Virus record (IMG/VR): IMGVR_UViG_3300020122_000429
Location: 1-46,695 of that record
Direction: 5' to 3' (one strand)
Length of the DNA stretch: 46,695 bases
From: a virus
In this document: positions 6,643 to 14,553 of the stretch, in pieces
How the letters are laid out: every line of letters starts with the position of its first letter
Position numbering within the stretch: the first letter of the stretch is position 1
Notes under the pieces: generated by a model
Seen by the model: only the letters and a program-made list of their open reading frames with translations
The model's database searches: none
Told to the model about the DNA's origin: nothing
Translations under genes and position numbers: made by a program

Positions 6643-6791
6643 AAATCGCCACGTATCGCGGCTGGAATGTGGCGGTGCATCCCGAACGTCCGAAGGGCTG
6701 GCGAACGGTGCGGTTTGCCAACTGTGTCGTGCGTGCGCTGTGCTTCGGTCGATGGTCGCTCGCGCGCCTTTGGATTACGGAGCGCCTGTGA
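6639..6791 (+). CDS. 50-residue basic protein, cassette copy 1
   Basis: ATGA overlap with the small-terminase gene. Basic and aromatic (YRGWNVAVHPERPKGWRTV), ending with a Leu/Arg-rich helix. It occupies the first of two tandem cassette slots whose borders are duplicated. It is not similar to the product in the second slot. Function unknown. Confidence 0.5.
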   Translation: MKIATYRGWNVAVHPERPKGWRTVRFANCVVRALCFGRWSLARLWITERL

Positions 6792-6841
6792 CCTGGCCGA
6801 CGATCCCGCTCCCGACGGCGGCGCTCGGGGGTGAGGCGTGA
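6788..6841 (+). pseudogene. 17-codon chimeric remnant at duplication junction
   Basis: GTG 6788 opens a frame that reads TWPTIPLPT, the N-terminus of the 7053 gene, and then AALGGEA followed by stop, the C-terminus of the 5968 gene (AALGDEA). It is therefore the fused head and tail left by a tandem duplication. It keeps the GTGA overlaps on both sides, so it may still be translated and pass ribosomes to the next gene. Confidence 0.6.
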
Positions 6842-7056
6842 AATGGGTCGCCGGACTGCTCGCCCTTCTTGCGACGTCAGCGCTCGCGGATGACATGAAG
6901 CTTCGCCGGACGTGGTACATGAACGTGTACACGCGCTCCGGTCGCGGGCTCCAGGTGGACATGCACGGGAAGATCACGGGAAATCTCCGTGCCGCGAATG
7001 CGCTTCGCGTGATCGCGAAGAATCTTGAGCACGAAGACCGCCGGAAGTCGCCATGA
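6838..7056 (+). CDS. small secreted protein, cassette copy 2
   Basis: 72 residues from GTG 6838. The N-terminus (KWVAGLLALLATSALADD) is a clear Sec signal peptide with cleavage expected after ALA. The mature part is about 55 residues, basic (KLRRTWYMNVYTRSGRG). It sits in the second cassette slot. It should act outside the cytoplasm of a Gram-negative-type host; role unknown. Confidence 0.55.
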   Translation: MKWVAGLLALLATSALADDMKLRRTWYMNVYTRSGRGLQVDMHGKITGNLRAANALRVIAKNLEHEDRRKSP

Positions 7057-7322
7057 CCTGGCCGACGATCCCGCTCCCGACGCAGGCGCGCGCGCTCCTG
7101 CTGCTGCCCGCCGGCCTCCGGGCCTTCGACGAGGATTTCGTCGTCGACTTCCCGGTGCCGGCGTTCATCGACGTCGAGAGCGACCGCTATACCTGCATGC
7201 ACGTGCATCATGGCGCCGAGGTCGATCGGGAGACGCGCGCCCTCTACGTGCTCGGCGGACGCTATCTCCCCTACGGCGCCGGCACGCTCCGGCTCGATCC
7301 CGATGAGGCTCGCGATCAGTGA
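7053..7322 (+). CDS. hypothetical protein
   Basis: 89 residues, ATGA overlap. Its first ten codons lie in the 29-base repeat that also occurs at 6789-6817. The chain has a strand pattern (FVVDFPVPAFIDVES, ALYVLGGRYLPYG), suggesting a small beta-rich domain. Function unknown. Confidence 0.55.
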   Translation: MTWPTIPLPTQARALLLLPAGLRAFDEDFVVDFPVPAFIDVESDRYTCMHVHHGAEVDRETRALYVLGGRYLPYGAGTLRLDPDEARDQ

Positions 7323-7489
7323 CGTGGATGGTGCTCGCGCTGCTGCTCGCCGGCTGCGAGCACACGACGCCCTACGAAGAGTGTCTCGATCGCGCGACGC
7401 GGCAGATCATGTCCCAGAGCCGCGTGCATCCCTCGCTCGCCGCCGTCCGGGCCCGCGCCGAACGCCTCTGCGCCGCGCTCCGGCGATGA
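7319..7489 (+). CDS. small lipoprotein
   Basis: 56 residues from GTG 7319 (GTGA overlap). The N-terminus (MVLALLLAGC) ends in a lipobox, so the mature product would start at Cys13 and be lipid-anchored. The remainder is a short helical domain with two more Cys. Small phage lipoproteins include outer spanins and superinfection-exclusion proteins, but nothing here decides between them. Confidence 0.55.
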   Translation: MTWMVLALLLAGCEHTTPYEECLDRATRQIMSQSRVHPSLAAVRARAERLCAALRR

Positions 7490-7746
7490 GCGCGAACCTC
7501 GGCCGCGACGCGCGCGGGCGCTACTATCCCTCGAAGGCCGCGCGGCTCAAGGTGCACTACCGCTGCGCGCAGTGCGGTCGCGATCTCTTCCGGTCGGAGG
7601 TGCATCACATCGGGCATATGAAGTGGCGAAAGTTTCGCGGCGAGATGATGCACCGACGTACGCCTGGCTACTCGCTCCGCGCATCGCCCTGGTGTGGGCC
7701 CGTGCAAATCGCCCCGAATCCGGCGTATCGGAAGCAACATGGGTAA
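7486..7746 (+). CDS. small CxxC/HH protein, HNH-like fragment
   Basis: 86 residues, ATGA overlap. It has CAQC at about 27-30 followed by EVHHIGHM, as in the first half of an HNH nuclease (CxxC then xxHHI). The second half lacks the usual N and the LCxxCH knuckle. HNH proteins next to the large terminase are common and can assist packaging. This one may be a degenerate HNH or an unrelated zinc protein. Confidence 0.4.
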   Translation: MSANLGRDARGRYYPSKAARLKVHYRCAQCGRDLFRSEVHHIGHMKWRKFRGEMMHRRTPGYSLRASPWCGPVQIAPNPAYRKQHG

Positions 7747-9649
7747 CGTCAGCATCGGACGCGATGAGAGCAACTGGCTCGTCATCCCGCCGACCCCGCC
7801 GGCTGAGTGGTGGCTAAAGCCGGAGCACACGGGCCTCCCGGAGTCGGAAGAGCTGACCCGCCTCGAAGCGATGCGTGGCGCGTTTGCGCGCGGTGAGGGA
7901 CCGGCGTTCTCGGACGAGCAGTACCGCCGCTACTGTCGGCTCCGCGGCATGCGCGATCTCTTCTTCCTCGGGAAGTGGGTGCTCGGCTTCGATCGCCTGC
8001 AAGGCGAGTTGCACGCCGATCTCGCGTACGCCTGGCAATGCCCCGACGGCATCGAGCTGACGCGCGGCCCCGCCGGCCTCTTTCGCTGGGCGACGATTCC
8101 CCGTGGGCACTTGAAGACGACGATCCTCACGATCTCGTACGCGATCTGGCTCCTCGTTCGCGATCACGACGAGCGCATTTTGATCTACTCGGCGAACTAC
8201 ACGCTCGCGAAGAAAATCTTCGGTTTGATCCGCGCGCTCCTCGAAGGGAAGGGCGCCGCGGGGGCGTTCTTTCTCGAGTGCTATCCCGAGCTGAAGACGA
8301 CCTCGGCACAACGCGACAAGGACAAGTGGGCCGAGAACGCGCTCACGATCCCGCGCACGACGCCCTTCACCGACTACTCGCTCGAATGCTCCGGCATCGA
8401 CGCCAAGATCAGCGGCTCGCACTTCACGACCGAGCTGGTCGACGATGCGGTCGCGAAGCTCGAAAACGCCGAGCAGATGACAAAGATCCTCGACATGTTG
8501 AACAACCTCGACCCGCTGCTCGACAGCTTCGAGACCGGCAAGCGCCGGATGGCGTGTACGCCCTGGGGTTTCTGGGACCCGGCCGCGCGCGCCGAACGGA
8601 ACGAAGCCGAGGCCCTCGTCTGTCGCCGGTCGATGTTCGAGGACGTCGACCCAACCGCGGTGTGCGGGCGCGTGCCGATCACCGATCCCGCGAAATTCAC
8701 GTATGCCCGCCTCACGTATCGCTGGAAGGCGAACATGGACCGGACGATCGCGAAGGCGAAGAAGATCGCCCAGCAGACGCCCTACTTCTTCTCCTGCCAG
8801 TTCAACTGCTACCCGAAACGCGAAGGCACCCTCGGCTTCCGCTCCGAATGGTTTCGGCGCTTTGTCCGTCGCGGCGACGTGCTCGTCGAGCTGGGCATCG
8901 ATGCGCGCGAGGTGAAGAAACTTCCGCTCGCTGCCTGTAACGTCTTCATCACTGTCGACCCGATCGGCGGCGATCGCCGTGGCACCTACGGCCCCGCCGA
9001 TCCGAACCGCGCGCCGTCGATGGATACGGATTACGTCGGCATCAGCGTGGTCGCCGTCGCCGACGACAACATGAAGTACGTGCTCGACGTCCGCCGGAAG
9101 CGTTACAACGACGATGAGTTCGTCACCGTCATCTTCGATCTCGTCGCCTACTACCATCCCCGCTCGGTGCACATCGAAGCGACCGCCGGCCAGCGCCACA
9201 TCTTCAAGGCGTTCCTCGACGCCTGGCGGCGCGGCAAGCCGATGTTCGTGCTCGGCGAGTGGAAAGGCGGCCATGCCTCGAAGTCGGAGCGGATCCGCGG
9301 TCTGATCCCGCAGATCTCCGAGGGCTTCATGCTCTTCCGCACCGAAGCGCCGCCCGCGATTCAGGAAGGGATCGACGACTGCATGCAGGAGCTGCTCGAC
9401 GGCGAGACGAGCCAGCACGACGACGCGAAGGACTCGCTCTCGGCGATCTTGCAGATCGCGTATCCGCCCGGCCAGGGCGCCGAGCAGTCGTATCAGCAGT
9501 CGCTGCACACGCTCGCGGAAGACGACGAGCTTGCCCGTCTCGATCCGACGAGCCGCTGGGCCTGGGATCTCGTGCGAAAGAAGCAGCGCGCGAACACGTC
9601 GCCGTTCTCGCTCGGCGAGGGATTCAACGCAGGCGGGGCGAACGCCTGA
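7739..9649 (+). CDS. terL: terminase large subunit
   Basis: 636 residues from ATG 7739, which overlaps the previous stop by 8 bases. N-terminal ATPase: a Walker A variant PRGHLKTT at about 121-128 and a Walker B with acidic pair in TELVDDAV at about 230. C-terminal RNase H-like nuclease: Asp in VFITVDPIGG near 400, a second in DTDYVGIS near 428 and a last in HDDAKDSLSA near 560. It would translocate DNA into the prohead through the portal and cut the concatemer. Upstream are the putative small subunit and an HNH-like protein, downstream the portal. Confidence 0.92.
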   Translation: MGNVSIGRDESNWLVIPPTPPAEWWLKPEHTGLPESEELTRLEAMRGAFARGEGPAFSDEQYRRYCRLRGMRDLFFLGKWVLGFDRLQGELHADLAYAWQCPDGIELTRGPAGLFRWATIPRGHLKTTILTISYAIWLLVRDHDERILIYSANYTLAKKIFGLIRALLEGKGAAGAFFLECYPELKTTSAQRDKDKWAENALTIPRTTPFTDYSLECSGIDAKISGSHFTTELVDDAVAKLENAEQMTKILDMLNNLDPLLDSFETGKRRMACTPWGFWDPAARAERNEAEALVCRRSMFEDVDPTAVCGRVPITDPAKFTYARLTYRWKANMDRTIAKAKKIAQQTPYFFSCQFNCYPKREGTLGFRSEWFRRFVRRGDVLVELGIDAREVKKLPLAACNVFITVDPIGGDRRGTYGPADPNRAPSMDTDYVGISVVAVADDNMKYVLDVRRKRYNDDEFVTVIFDLVAYYHPRSVHIEATAGQRHIFKAFLDAWRRGKPMFVLGEWKGGHASKSERIRGLIPQISEGFMLFRTEAPPAIQEGIDDCMQELLDGETSQHDDAKDSLSAILQIAYPPGQGAEQSYQQSLHTLAEDDELARLDPTSRWAWDLVRKKQRANTSPFSLGEGFNAGGANA

Positions 9650-9661
9650 GCCCGTGACAGC

Positions 9662-10075
9662 ATGGCAAACGCCATGCTAGACGCCGAGCCCATGTGGCTC
9701 AGCCGCCGGAGCGTGAATGCGCTCGACGATGCCGTGACGACGATCGCCGGCAACTTCGAGCGCACGCTGGCGGTGCTGCGGGAAGAAAACTCGACGTTGC
9801 GTCGCATGCTCGAAGCTGAAGGCGCTCGCGCCAATCAGCTCCTGCTCGAACTGACGAAGGCGGCGGTACTGTCGGCGGCGACTTCGGTCGCTGGACCCGC
9901 AGCAGCGCATGTGGGCTCACCGCCGCCTCGCCGGACTTCCAAAGATCCGGTCCCAGGCGTCGGCAATCTGCTCGATCCGGTGCCGTTCGGCGACAAGGCG
10001 GGCCTCTTCGACACCGAGGCCGCCGCCTCCCTGATGGCCGCCGAGGACGACGATGGCATATCTGCCGCCGCCTAG
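9662..10075 (+). CDS. hypothetical coiled-coil protein between terminase and portal
   Basis: 137 residues. An N-terminal helix with heptad-like spacing (FERTLAVLREENSTLRRMLEAE, trimmed from a longer helix at about 30-65) suggests a coiled coil, followed by a Pro-rich linker and a short acidic C-terminus. The 3' end overlaps the portal start by 23 bases. Probably a head-assembly or packaging accessory by position; no family recognised. No clear ribosome-binding site. Confidence 0.6.
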   Translation: MANAMLDAEPMWLSRRSVNALDDAVTTIAGNFERTLAVLREENSTLRRMLEAEGARANQLLLELTKAAVLSAATSVAGPAAAHVGSPPPRRTSKDPVPGVGNLLDPVPFGDKAGLFDTEAAASLMAAEDDDGISAAA

Positions 10076-12407
10076 TCCCGCGACGGCTCCGACGAGCAGC
10101 CCCGACCTGAAGGGCGTACTCGGCGTCTCGAACGATTCGAGCGAAGACGCGAAGGCAAAGCGCCGAGACGCCCGCAACGAATTCATCGGCCGCATCCGGT
10201 CGGCGCGCCACGAGATCCTGCGAAGCTGGCTCGAAAACTGTCTCTTCTACATCGGCCTGCAGTGGCTCGCCCCACTGCCGGACGGCCGTGGCTTCATGCG
10301 CGCGAACCTTCGCCGCGACGTCCCGCGCCCCGTCACGAACCGCTTCAAGACGATCCTCGACGCGATCGACGCCCCGCTCTCGCGGCTCGAGCCCGCGCTC
10401 ACGTGCGTGCCCGGTAGCGACAAGGACGACGATCGCATGACCGCCGACCTCGGCATTCGGGTACTCGACTACCTCTCGCAGCAAGTCGAGCTGGATCGCT
10501 TCAAGGGACAGCTCTCGAAGATCCTGGTCACGTGCAACAACGCCTACGGCCACCTCGGCCTCGATCCCTCCGGCGGCGGTATCGTGCGCGTCCCGCAGTG
10601 GCAGTGCGCGCAGTGTCAGGCCGTCGTCTCTGCAAGCACGGCCGCCGAGAAGCACGGCACGTGCCCCACGTGTCAAGGCACGCTCCGGCCGACGCAGACG
10701 CAGCCCGACATGGTGAACCCGGGCGCGCTCTTCCTCGAAGCGCTTACCCCCTTCGAGGTCTGGGTCGACTTCGCGATCCCGCGCATGGACGATCAGCCGA
10801 TCGTGATGATCCGTCGTTTGCGCCCGCGGAAGTGGGCCGAAGCGACGTGGCCTGAGTACGGGCAGCAGATCAAGAACCTGCCGAGCTGTTCGTCAACGAG
10901 CGACCTTGGCATGACGTTCTTGCAGTCGCTGATCCGCCTCGCCCCCGGCGGCGCGCCGACGCAAGGCGGGATCGGCTTCGGTGCTCCGATCCGCTGGCAA
11001 GAGTCGATCATCGACGACATTCTCTACATCAAGCCCTGCACCGACTATCCGAATGGGCTCTACATGCGGATGCTCGGCGACGAGCTCGAAGTCGAGGTGA
11101 TGGATCTCGGTGACGTCGCCCACGACGGTACGCTCGAGGAACCCGGCGCGCCCTTCATTCCGATCGTGCACTACGGCTACGACGATGTGCCGGGCTCGCA
11201 CGTGCACACCGGTCCCGCCGATCACCTGAAAGATCTGCAGCGCCAGCGGAACCGGCGCGAAGCCGCGATCGAGCTGTATTTCCAGCGGATGGCGAACGGC
11301 GTCTGGCTGATTCCCGAAGGCACGGACGTGCAGACGCCGACCGGCGAAGAAGGCTGGGTGATGCGCTACTCGCCGCTCGGGAGTGGCGGCGCCAAGCCCG
11401 AGCGCATGGAAGGGTCGCGCCTCCCGTCGAGCTTCGTCGAGTGGCTGCAGTTCACCGACAAGCAGATGGAAGACATCGCGGGCACGTACGATCTCTTTCG
11501 CGGCAACAAGCCGCCGAACGTGTCGAGCGGCTACGCGATGCAGATTCTGACCGAGCGCGCGCAGGCCCGCTTCGCGCACGTGTACGGCAACTACGAAGTC
11601 GCGCACGCGAAGCTCGGCACGTACATGTTCCTGCTCTTCCGGAACCACGCGCCCGACGAGATTTACTTCAAGATCAAGGGCGAGGAGTCGCGCTGGACCG
11701 TCATCGCGATTCAGCGCGCCGACCTCCGCGGCGGCATCGACTTCCGCGTCGAAGCCGGGAGCGCGCGTCCGAAGACGACGCTCGAAAAGAAGGCGAGCGT
11801 CGAGCAAGCGGTGCAGCTGCAGCTCATCGACCTGCAAGACCCCGACGTGCGGCTCCAACTCCTGCACCTCTACGGCATCCCCGAGCTGATGCCGATGGCG
11901 CAGGCCGACGACGAACAAGTCGCGCGCGAGCACGCGACGTACTTGCAGTGGGCGCGCTCGTGGACCGATCCGCTGACGGGCCAGCCGATCACGGGCTCGC
12001 CCGAGGAGATGATGTTGCCGGTCTTGGTCGACGCGCTCCTCGACGATCACCCGTTCCACCTGATGCGCCACAAGAAGTTCATGCTCTCGCAGGAGTTCTT
12101 GCAGACGCCCGACTGGTGCCGGCAGGCGTTCCGCGACGGGCACTACGTCGAGCATCTCTACGAGGAGCAGATGAACGAGATGCAGGCCGCGCAGCAGGCG
12201 GCGCCGCCGGTCGTGAACCCGCCGCCCGAAGCCGGTGGGCTGCCGTCGAAGAAGGGCCCGACGATGGCGCCCGGTGGTGGCGGCGGTCCCGCGGCCGGGC
12301 CCGCACGCGCGCAGGGACAAGCGACGGCGATGCAGCACGGCCGACCGCCCGGTCCCGGTGCTAAGGGCGGCCAGTCGATCGCCGAGGCGATGGCGCCGCC
12401 GGCTTGA
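10053..12407 (+). CDS. portal protein with inserted zinc-ribbon
   Basis: 784 residues, ATG with GAGGA upstream. Size, location directly after the terminase and pattern (LENCLFYIGLQWL, RPVTNRFKTILDAIDA, then long helices and a Gly/Pro-rich C-terminus) fit a podovirus-type portal that forms the dodecameric DNA channel. Unusual: residues about 185-213 contain CAQC and CPTC 22-25 residues apart, a complete zinc-ribbon knuckle pair within the body of the protein. The final 70 residues are low-complexity Gly/Pro/Ala. Confidence 0.85.
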   Translation: MAYLPPPSPATAPTSSPDLKGVLGVSNDSSEDAKAKRRDARNEFIGRIRSARHEILRSWLENCLFYIGLQWLAPLPDGRGFMRANLRRDVPRPVTNRFKTILDAIDAPLSRLEPALTCVPGSDKDDDRMTADLGIRVLDYLSQQVELDRFKGQLSKILVTCNNAYGHLGLDPSGGGIVRVPQWQCAQCQAVVSASTAAEKHGTCPTCQGTLRPTQTQPDMVNPGALFLEALTPFEVWVDFAIPRMDDQPIVMIRRLRPRKWAEATWPEYGQQIKNLPSCSSTSDLGMTFLQSLIRLAPGGAPTQGGIGFGAPIRWQESIIDDILYIKPCTDYPNGLYMRMLGDELEVEVMDLGDVAHDGTLEEPGAPFIPIVHYGYDDVPGSHVHTGPADHLKDLQRQRNRREAAIELYFQRMANGVWLIPEGTDVQTPTGEEGWVMRYSPLGSGGAKPERMEGSRLPSSFVEWLQFTDKQMEDIAGTYDLFRGNKPPNVSSGYAMQILTERAQARFAHVYGNYEVAHAKLGTYMFLLFRNHAPDEIYFKIKGEESRWTVIAIQRADLRGGIDFRVEAGSARPKTTLEKKASVEQAVQLQLIDLQDPDVRLQLLHLYGIPELMPMAQADDEQVAREHATYLQWARSWTDPLTGQPITGSPEEMMLPVLVDALLDDHPFHLMRHKKFMLSQEFLQTPDWCRQAFRDGHYVEHLYEEQMNEMQAAQQAAPPVVNPPPEAGGLPSKKGPTMAPGGGGGPAAGPARAQGQATAMQHGRPPGPGAKGGQSIAEAMAPPA

Positions 12408-12438
12408 CTCGGGCTGTTGGCGCTAGAACGCTCGGGCC

Positions 12439-12624
12439 ATGGGGCTCATCGATCTCATCGTCGCGTTCGCGCTGATCGGCTTCTGTCTCTGGCTCGTCAT
12501 CACGTACGTGCCGATGCCGGCGCCGATGTCGCAGGCCCTCGTCGTGATCGTCGTCATTGTGATCGTGCTCTACGTGGCCCGCATGCTCCTCGGTGGCCAC
12601 CCCGATCTCCGACTCGGACCTTGA
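12439..12624 (+). CDS. two-helix membrane protein, Thivi_2564-like
   Basis: 61 residues. Two transmembrane helices (IDLIVAFALIGFCLWLVI, and ALVVIVVIVIVLYVARML) with a short PMPAPM loop match the small membrane family often annotated Thivi_2564, frequent in phages and holin-like in shape. A TAGAAC hexamer 15 bases before the ATG may be its -10. A role in lysis is possible but not shown. Confidence 0.6.
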   Translation: MGLIDLIVAFALIGFCLWLVITYVPMPAPMSQALVVIVVIVIVLYVARMLLGGHPDLRLGP

Positions 12625-12650
12625 TCGCCGGCCCCCGCGCGCGGTAGAGA
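12621..12650 (+). promoter_or_regulatory. putative promoter before 12657
   Basis: TTGATC (12621-12626), 18 bases, TAGAGA (12645-12650). The hexamer lies 12 bases before the ATG at 12657, again predicting a leaderless or nearly leaderless transcript. Confidence 0.4.
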
Positions 12651-12656
12651 GCGGCC

Positions 12657-12827
12657 ATGGTCTACCAGGGGTTCGCGTCGGTGAAGCGCTCGGCCGCTGC
12701 CTCAGGCGCGCGTGATCCCGGTGCCGTCGCCGCCGCGGCAGGACGCGCCAAGTACGGCGCGAAGCAGTTCAACCACGCTGCCGCGACCGGCACGTCGCTC
12801 GAACACGCGAAGCCGAAGGGCAAGTAG
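12657..12827 (+). CDS. small basic Ala-rich protein
   Basis: 56 residues. It begins MVYQGFASVKRSA and continues as an Ala/Gly/Lys-rich chain. The motif GFASVKR recurs at the C-terminus of the next gene's product, so the two may belong to one functional pair. Possibly DNA-binding or a head-associated basic peptide; function unknown. Confidence 0.5.
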   Translation: MVYQGFASVKRSAAASGARDPGAVAAAAGRAKYGAKQFNHAAATGTSLEHAKPKGK

Positions 12828-12989
12828 GTGCCGGCACAGTCCCCAGCCCAGCAGCGCTACATGGGCATGGAGTACGCGAAGGCGAAGGCCGGCGAAAAGA
12901 CTGACGTCAAGATGTCAGTCGATCAGCTCCGCGACTTCGCGAAGAAACCACCAGGCGGATTCGCCAGCGTGAAACGTACGGGAGGGTAG
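12828..12989 (+). CDS. DUF3008-like small protein
   Basis: 53 residues from GTG immediately after the previous stop. The pattern SPAQQRYMGMEYA, a lysine-rich middle, then LRDFAKKP and GFASVKR resembles the DUF3008 group of short basic proteins (AQQRFMGM start, DFAxTKH end) found in phages and bacteria. Biochemical role is not known. Confidence 0.5.
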   Translation: MPAQSPAQQRYMGMEYAKAKAGEKTDVKMSVDQLRDFAKKPPGGFASVKRTGG

Positions 12990-12993
12990 CAGC

Positions 12994-13212
12994 ATGGGAC
13001 TCACGATCAGCGCGAACGATCCGCAGGCGACCCTCGTCACCGGCCCCGGCACCTTCACCGCCGACCAGAAGAGCTTCATCTCGGGGCTGATCCGCGGCGT
13101 CGCGGACACCGACATCACGGCGCTCGTGCTGAAGGACTCGGCGGGGACGATCTGCTACGTCTACCCGACGACGGGTGGCGCCACGATCACGGTCTCGACG
13201 ATCGCGCCGTAA
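12994..13212 (+). CDS. hypothetical beta-rich protein
   Basis: 72 residues with a strong GGAGGG ribosome-binding site. Contains ALVLKDSAGTICYVYPTTGGATITV, written here in parts: strands ALVLKDS and TICYVYP and a Thr-rich end. By position among head genes it may be a minor virion or decoration protein. Confidence 0.55.
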   Translation: MGLTISANDPQATLVTGPGTFTADQKSFISGLIRGVADTDITALVLKDSAGTICYVYPTTGGATITVSTIAP

Positions 13213-13217
13213 GCCCG

Positions 13218-13673
13218 ATGGCGCTGCGGGACGTGCGTCCGCTGTTTCGCCATGCGCCGACTGCGGAAATGCAGGCACTCGATGCTGAACGTGCGGCAAG
13301 CGCGAACGAGGGAGACACAGCGGTGTTCAACGGATCGGGCGACGTGAACCCGGGGCTCGGCGGCGTCACACGCGACGAGTATCGACGAATGTACCCTGCG
13401 TTGCGTGCGACTGCGAATGCTCGGGCCGCACAGGCTGGCGATCCCGGTCAGGCGGGCACGCACGAGAACACGTCCGAGAACGCGGAGGCTGGCTTCTTCG
13501 CGCCGTTCCAGTTCTCGCAAAGCATGGCACCTGCGATGAACTACAGTCCCCCCGGCTACGTCGAGGCGGGACAGCGCCGACCTGAGGACGCGGACCCAGC
13601 CTACGAGACCGCGTACCGAAACTCCTACTACCTGAATCAGCTCGCGCGCGCGGGCGACGTGAACCGTCGATGA
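13218..13673 (+). CDS. hypothetical protein
   Basis: 151 residues, mostly polar and disordered-looking with many Asn, Gly and Glu (ASANEGDTAVFNGSG, ENTSENAEAGFF), and a Tyr-rich C-terminus (AYRNSYYLNQL). No clear ribosome-binding site. Its stop overlaps the next start as ATGA. Likely a small structural component by context. Confidence 0.55.
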   Translation: MALRDVRPLFRHAPTAEMQALDAERAASANEGDTAVFNGSGDVNPGLGGVTRDEYRRMYPALRATANARAAQAGDPGQAGTHENTSENAEAGFFAPFQFSQSMAPAMNYSPPGYVEAGQRRPEDADPAYETAYRNSYYLNQLARAGDVNRR

Positions 13674-14167
13674 GCAGCGACGGCCTCCGCTTCCGCTGGC
13701 GCGACGAGGGCTCGATCGCCGGCATCCTGCTCTCGGTGACGGCCGGTGATCCCGTGCCGGCGCTCCCGCTCGATCAGACGACGGGCGTGCTGATCAGTCT
13801 CGTTCCGACTGGCACGATCGTGACGCTCTGGCAGGCGACGGTCTCGCCGCTCGCGAGCTTCGACCTCTTCTACGCGATGGCCGGCGACTACCCGACCGAC
13901 GACGCGCTCGAAACCGCCGTCGTGCCCGCGCTCGCGGGGCAGCTCGAGCTGACGTGCAAGAACGGCGACGCTGCCGAGCAAATCTGGATCGAACAGTTGC
14001 GGGCGGGCTTCCCGTACCGCCGCTTCTCCGACGTCGCGCGCTACGCGATCACGCCCGGCGGCAGCGGCTTTGACGGTACGGCCGGCGTCGTCGACCTGAT
14101 CCGCTACAAGAACGACACGACCGCGACCGCGACCCTGCGGTATCTGCTCGCGAAAGCGCCTGCGTAG
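13670..14167 (+). CDS. hypothetical structural protein
   Basis: 165 residues. Strand-rich N-terminal half (GILLSVTAG, GVLISLVPTGTIVTLWQA) and a mixed second half ending in TATATLRYLLAK. It resembles small phage head-fibre or decoration proteins in composition but is not assigned. ATGA overlap with the preceding gene. Confidence 0.55.
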   Translation: MSSDGLRFRWRDEGSIAGILLSVTAGDPVPALPLDQTTGVLISLVPTGTIVTLWQATVSPLASFDLFYAMAGDYPTDDALETAVVPALAGQLELTCKNGDAAEQIWIEQLRAGFPYRRFSDVARYAITPGGSGFDGTAGVVDLIRYKNDTTATATLRYLLAKAPA

Positions 14168-14228
14168 TTTTGCCTCCTCGACCGATGCCATGCGCTCTGC
14201 CATTGCTCGACGCCATGAGGATCGCCTG

Positions 14229-14522
14229 ATGCCGAGTCTGCCGAATTGGATTCGCGAGCTCCGCGAGCTGCCCTGCGAGATCCGCGAGATCAAGGTGACG
14301 CTCGCCGCGATCCAAGACGATCAGGTGCGGATACAGCGCGCGCTCACGAAGCTCGTGCAGACCGAGGCGCACGAGGCCGAGGTCCTCGCCGCGATCCAGT
14401 CCGCGATCGGCGCCGTCGACATTCCGCCCGGGAAGCTCGAAGCGATCAACACGATCATCCAGGCCAATCTCAAGAAGCTCCGGGGCGTGATCGCCAGCGC
14501 ACCCCCGACCGCGCTCAAGTAA
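14229..14522 (+). CDS. coiled-coil protein
   Basis: 97 residues from ATG 14229, chosen because GAGGA lies seven bases upstream; an ATG at 14190 is also in frame. The chain is one long amphipathic helix region (IRELRELPCEIREIKVTLA and LEAINTIIQANLKKLRGV). It probably oligomerises. Function unknown. Confidence 0.55.
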   Translation: MPSLPNWIRELRELPCEIREIKVTLAAIQDDQVRIQRALTKLVQTEAHEAEVLAAIQSAIGAVDIPPGKLEAINTIIQANLKKLRGVIASAPPTALK

Positions 14523-14553
14523 GCTGGTCCAACCCAACGAAAGGAGACTCACC

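Larger units (their letters stand above)
6615..7082 (+). repeat. tandem-duplicated cassette borders
   Basis: Seventeen bases at 6615-6631 (end of the small-terminase gene) recur exactly at 6814-6830, and similarity continues for about 15 more bases across the stop/start overlap. Twenty-nine bases at 7054-7082 (start of the next large reading frame) recur exactly at 6789-6817. The two repeats meet at 6814-6817, the signature of a tandem duplication of a unit running from the 3' end of one gene to the 5' end of another. Confidence 0.75.

Noticed and set aside
7814-9508. Long open frame antisense to the large terminase
   Set aside because: High GC content and codon bias of the terminase gene leave the opposite frame open; the product is His/Arg/Asp-rich low-complexity with no motif.
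10893-12338. Long antisense frame over the portal gene
   Set aside because: Shadow of the portal codon usage; no ribosome-binding site and no plausible domain.
12404-12429. TTGACT and TAGAAC as a standard promoter before 12439
   Set aside because: The gap is only 14 bases, too short for a normal -35/-10 pair; only the -10-like box was kept.
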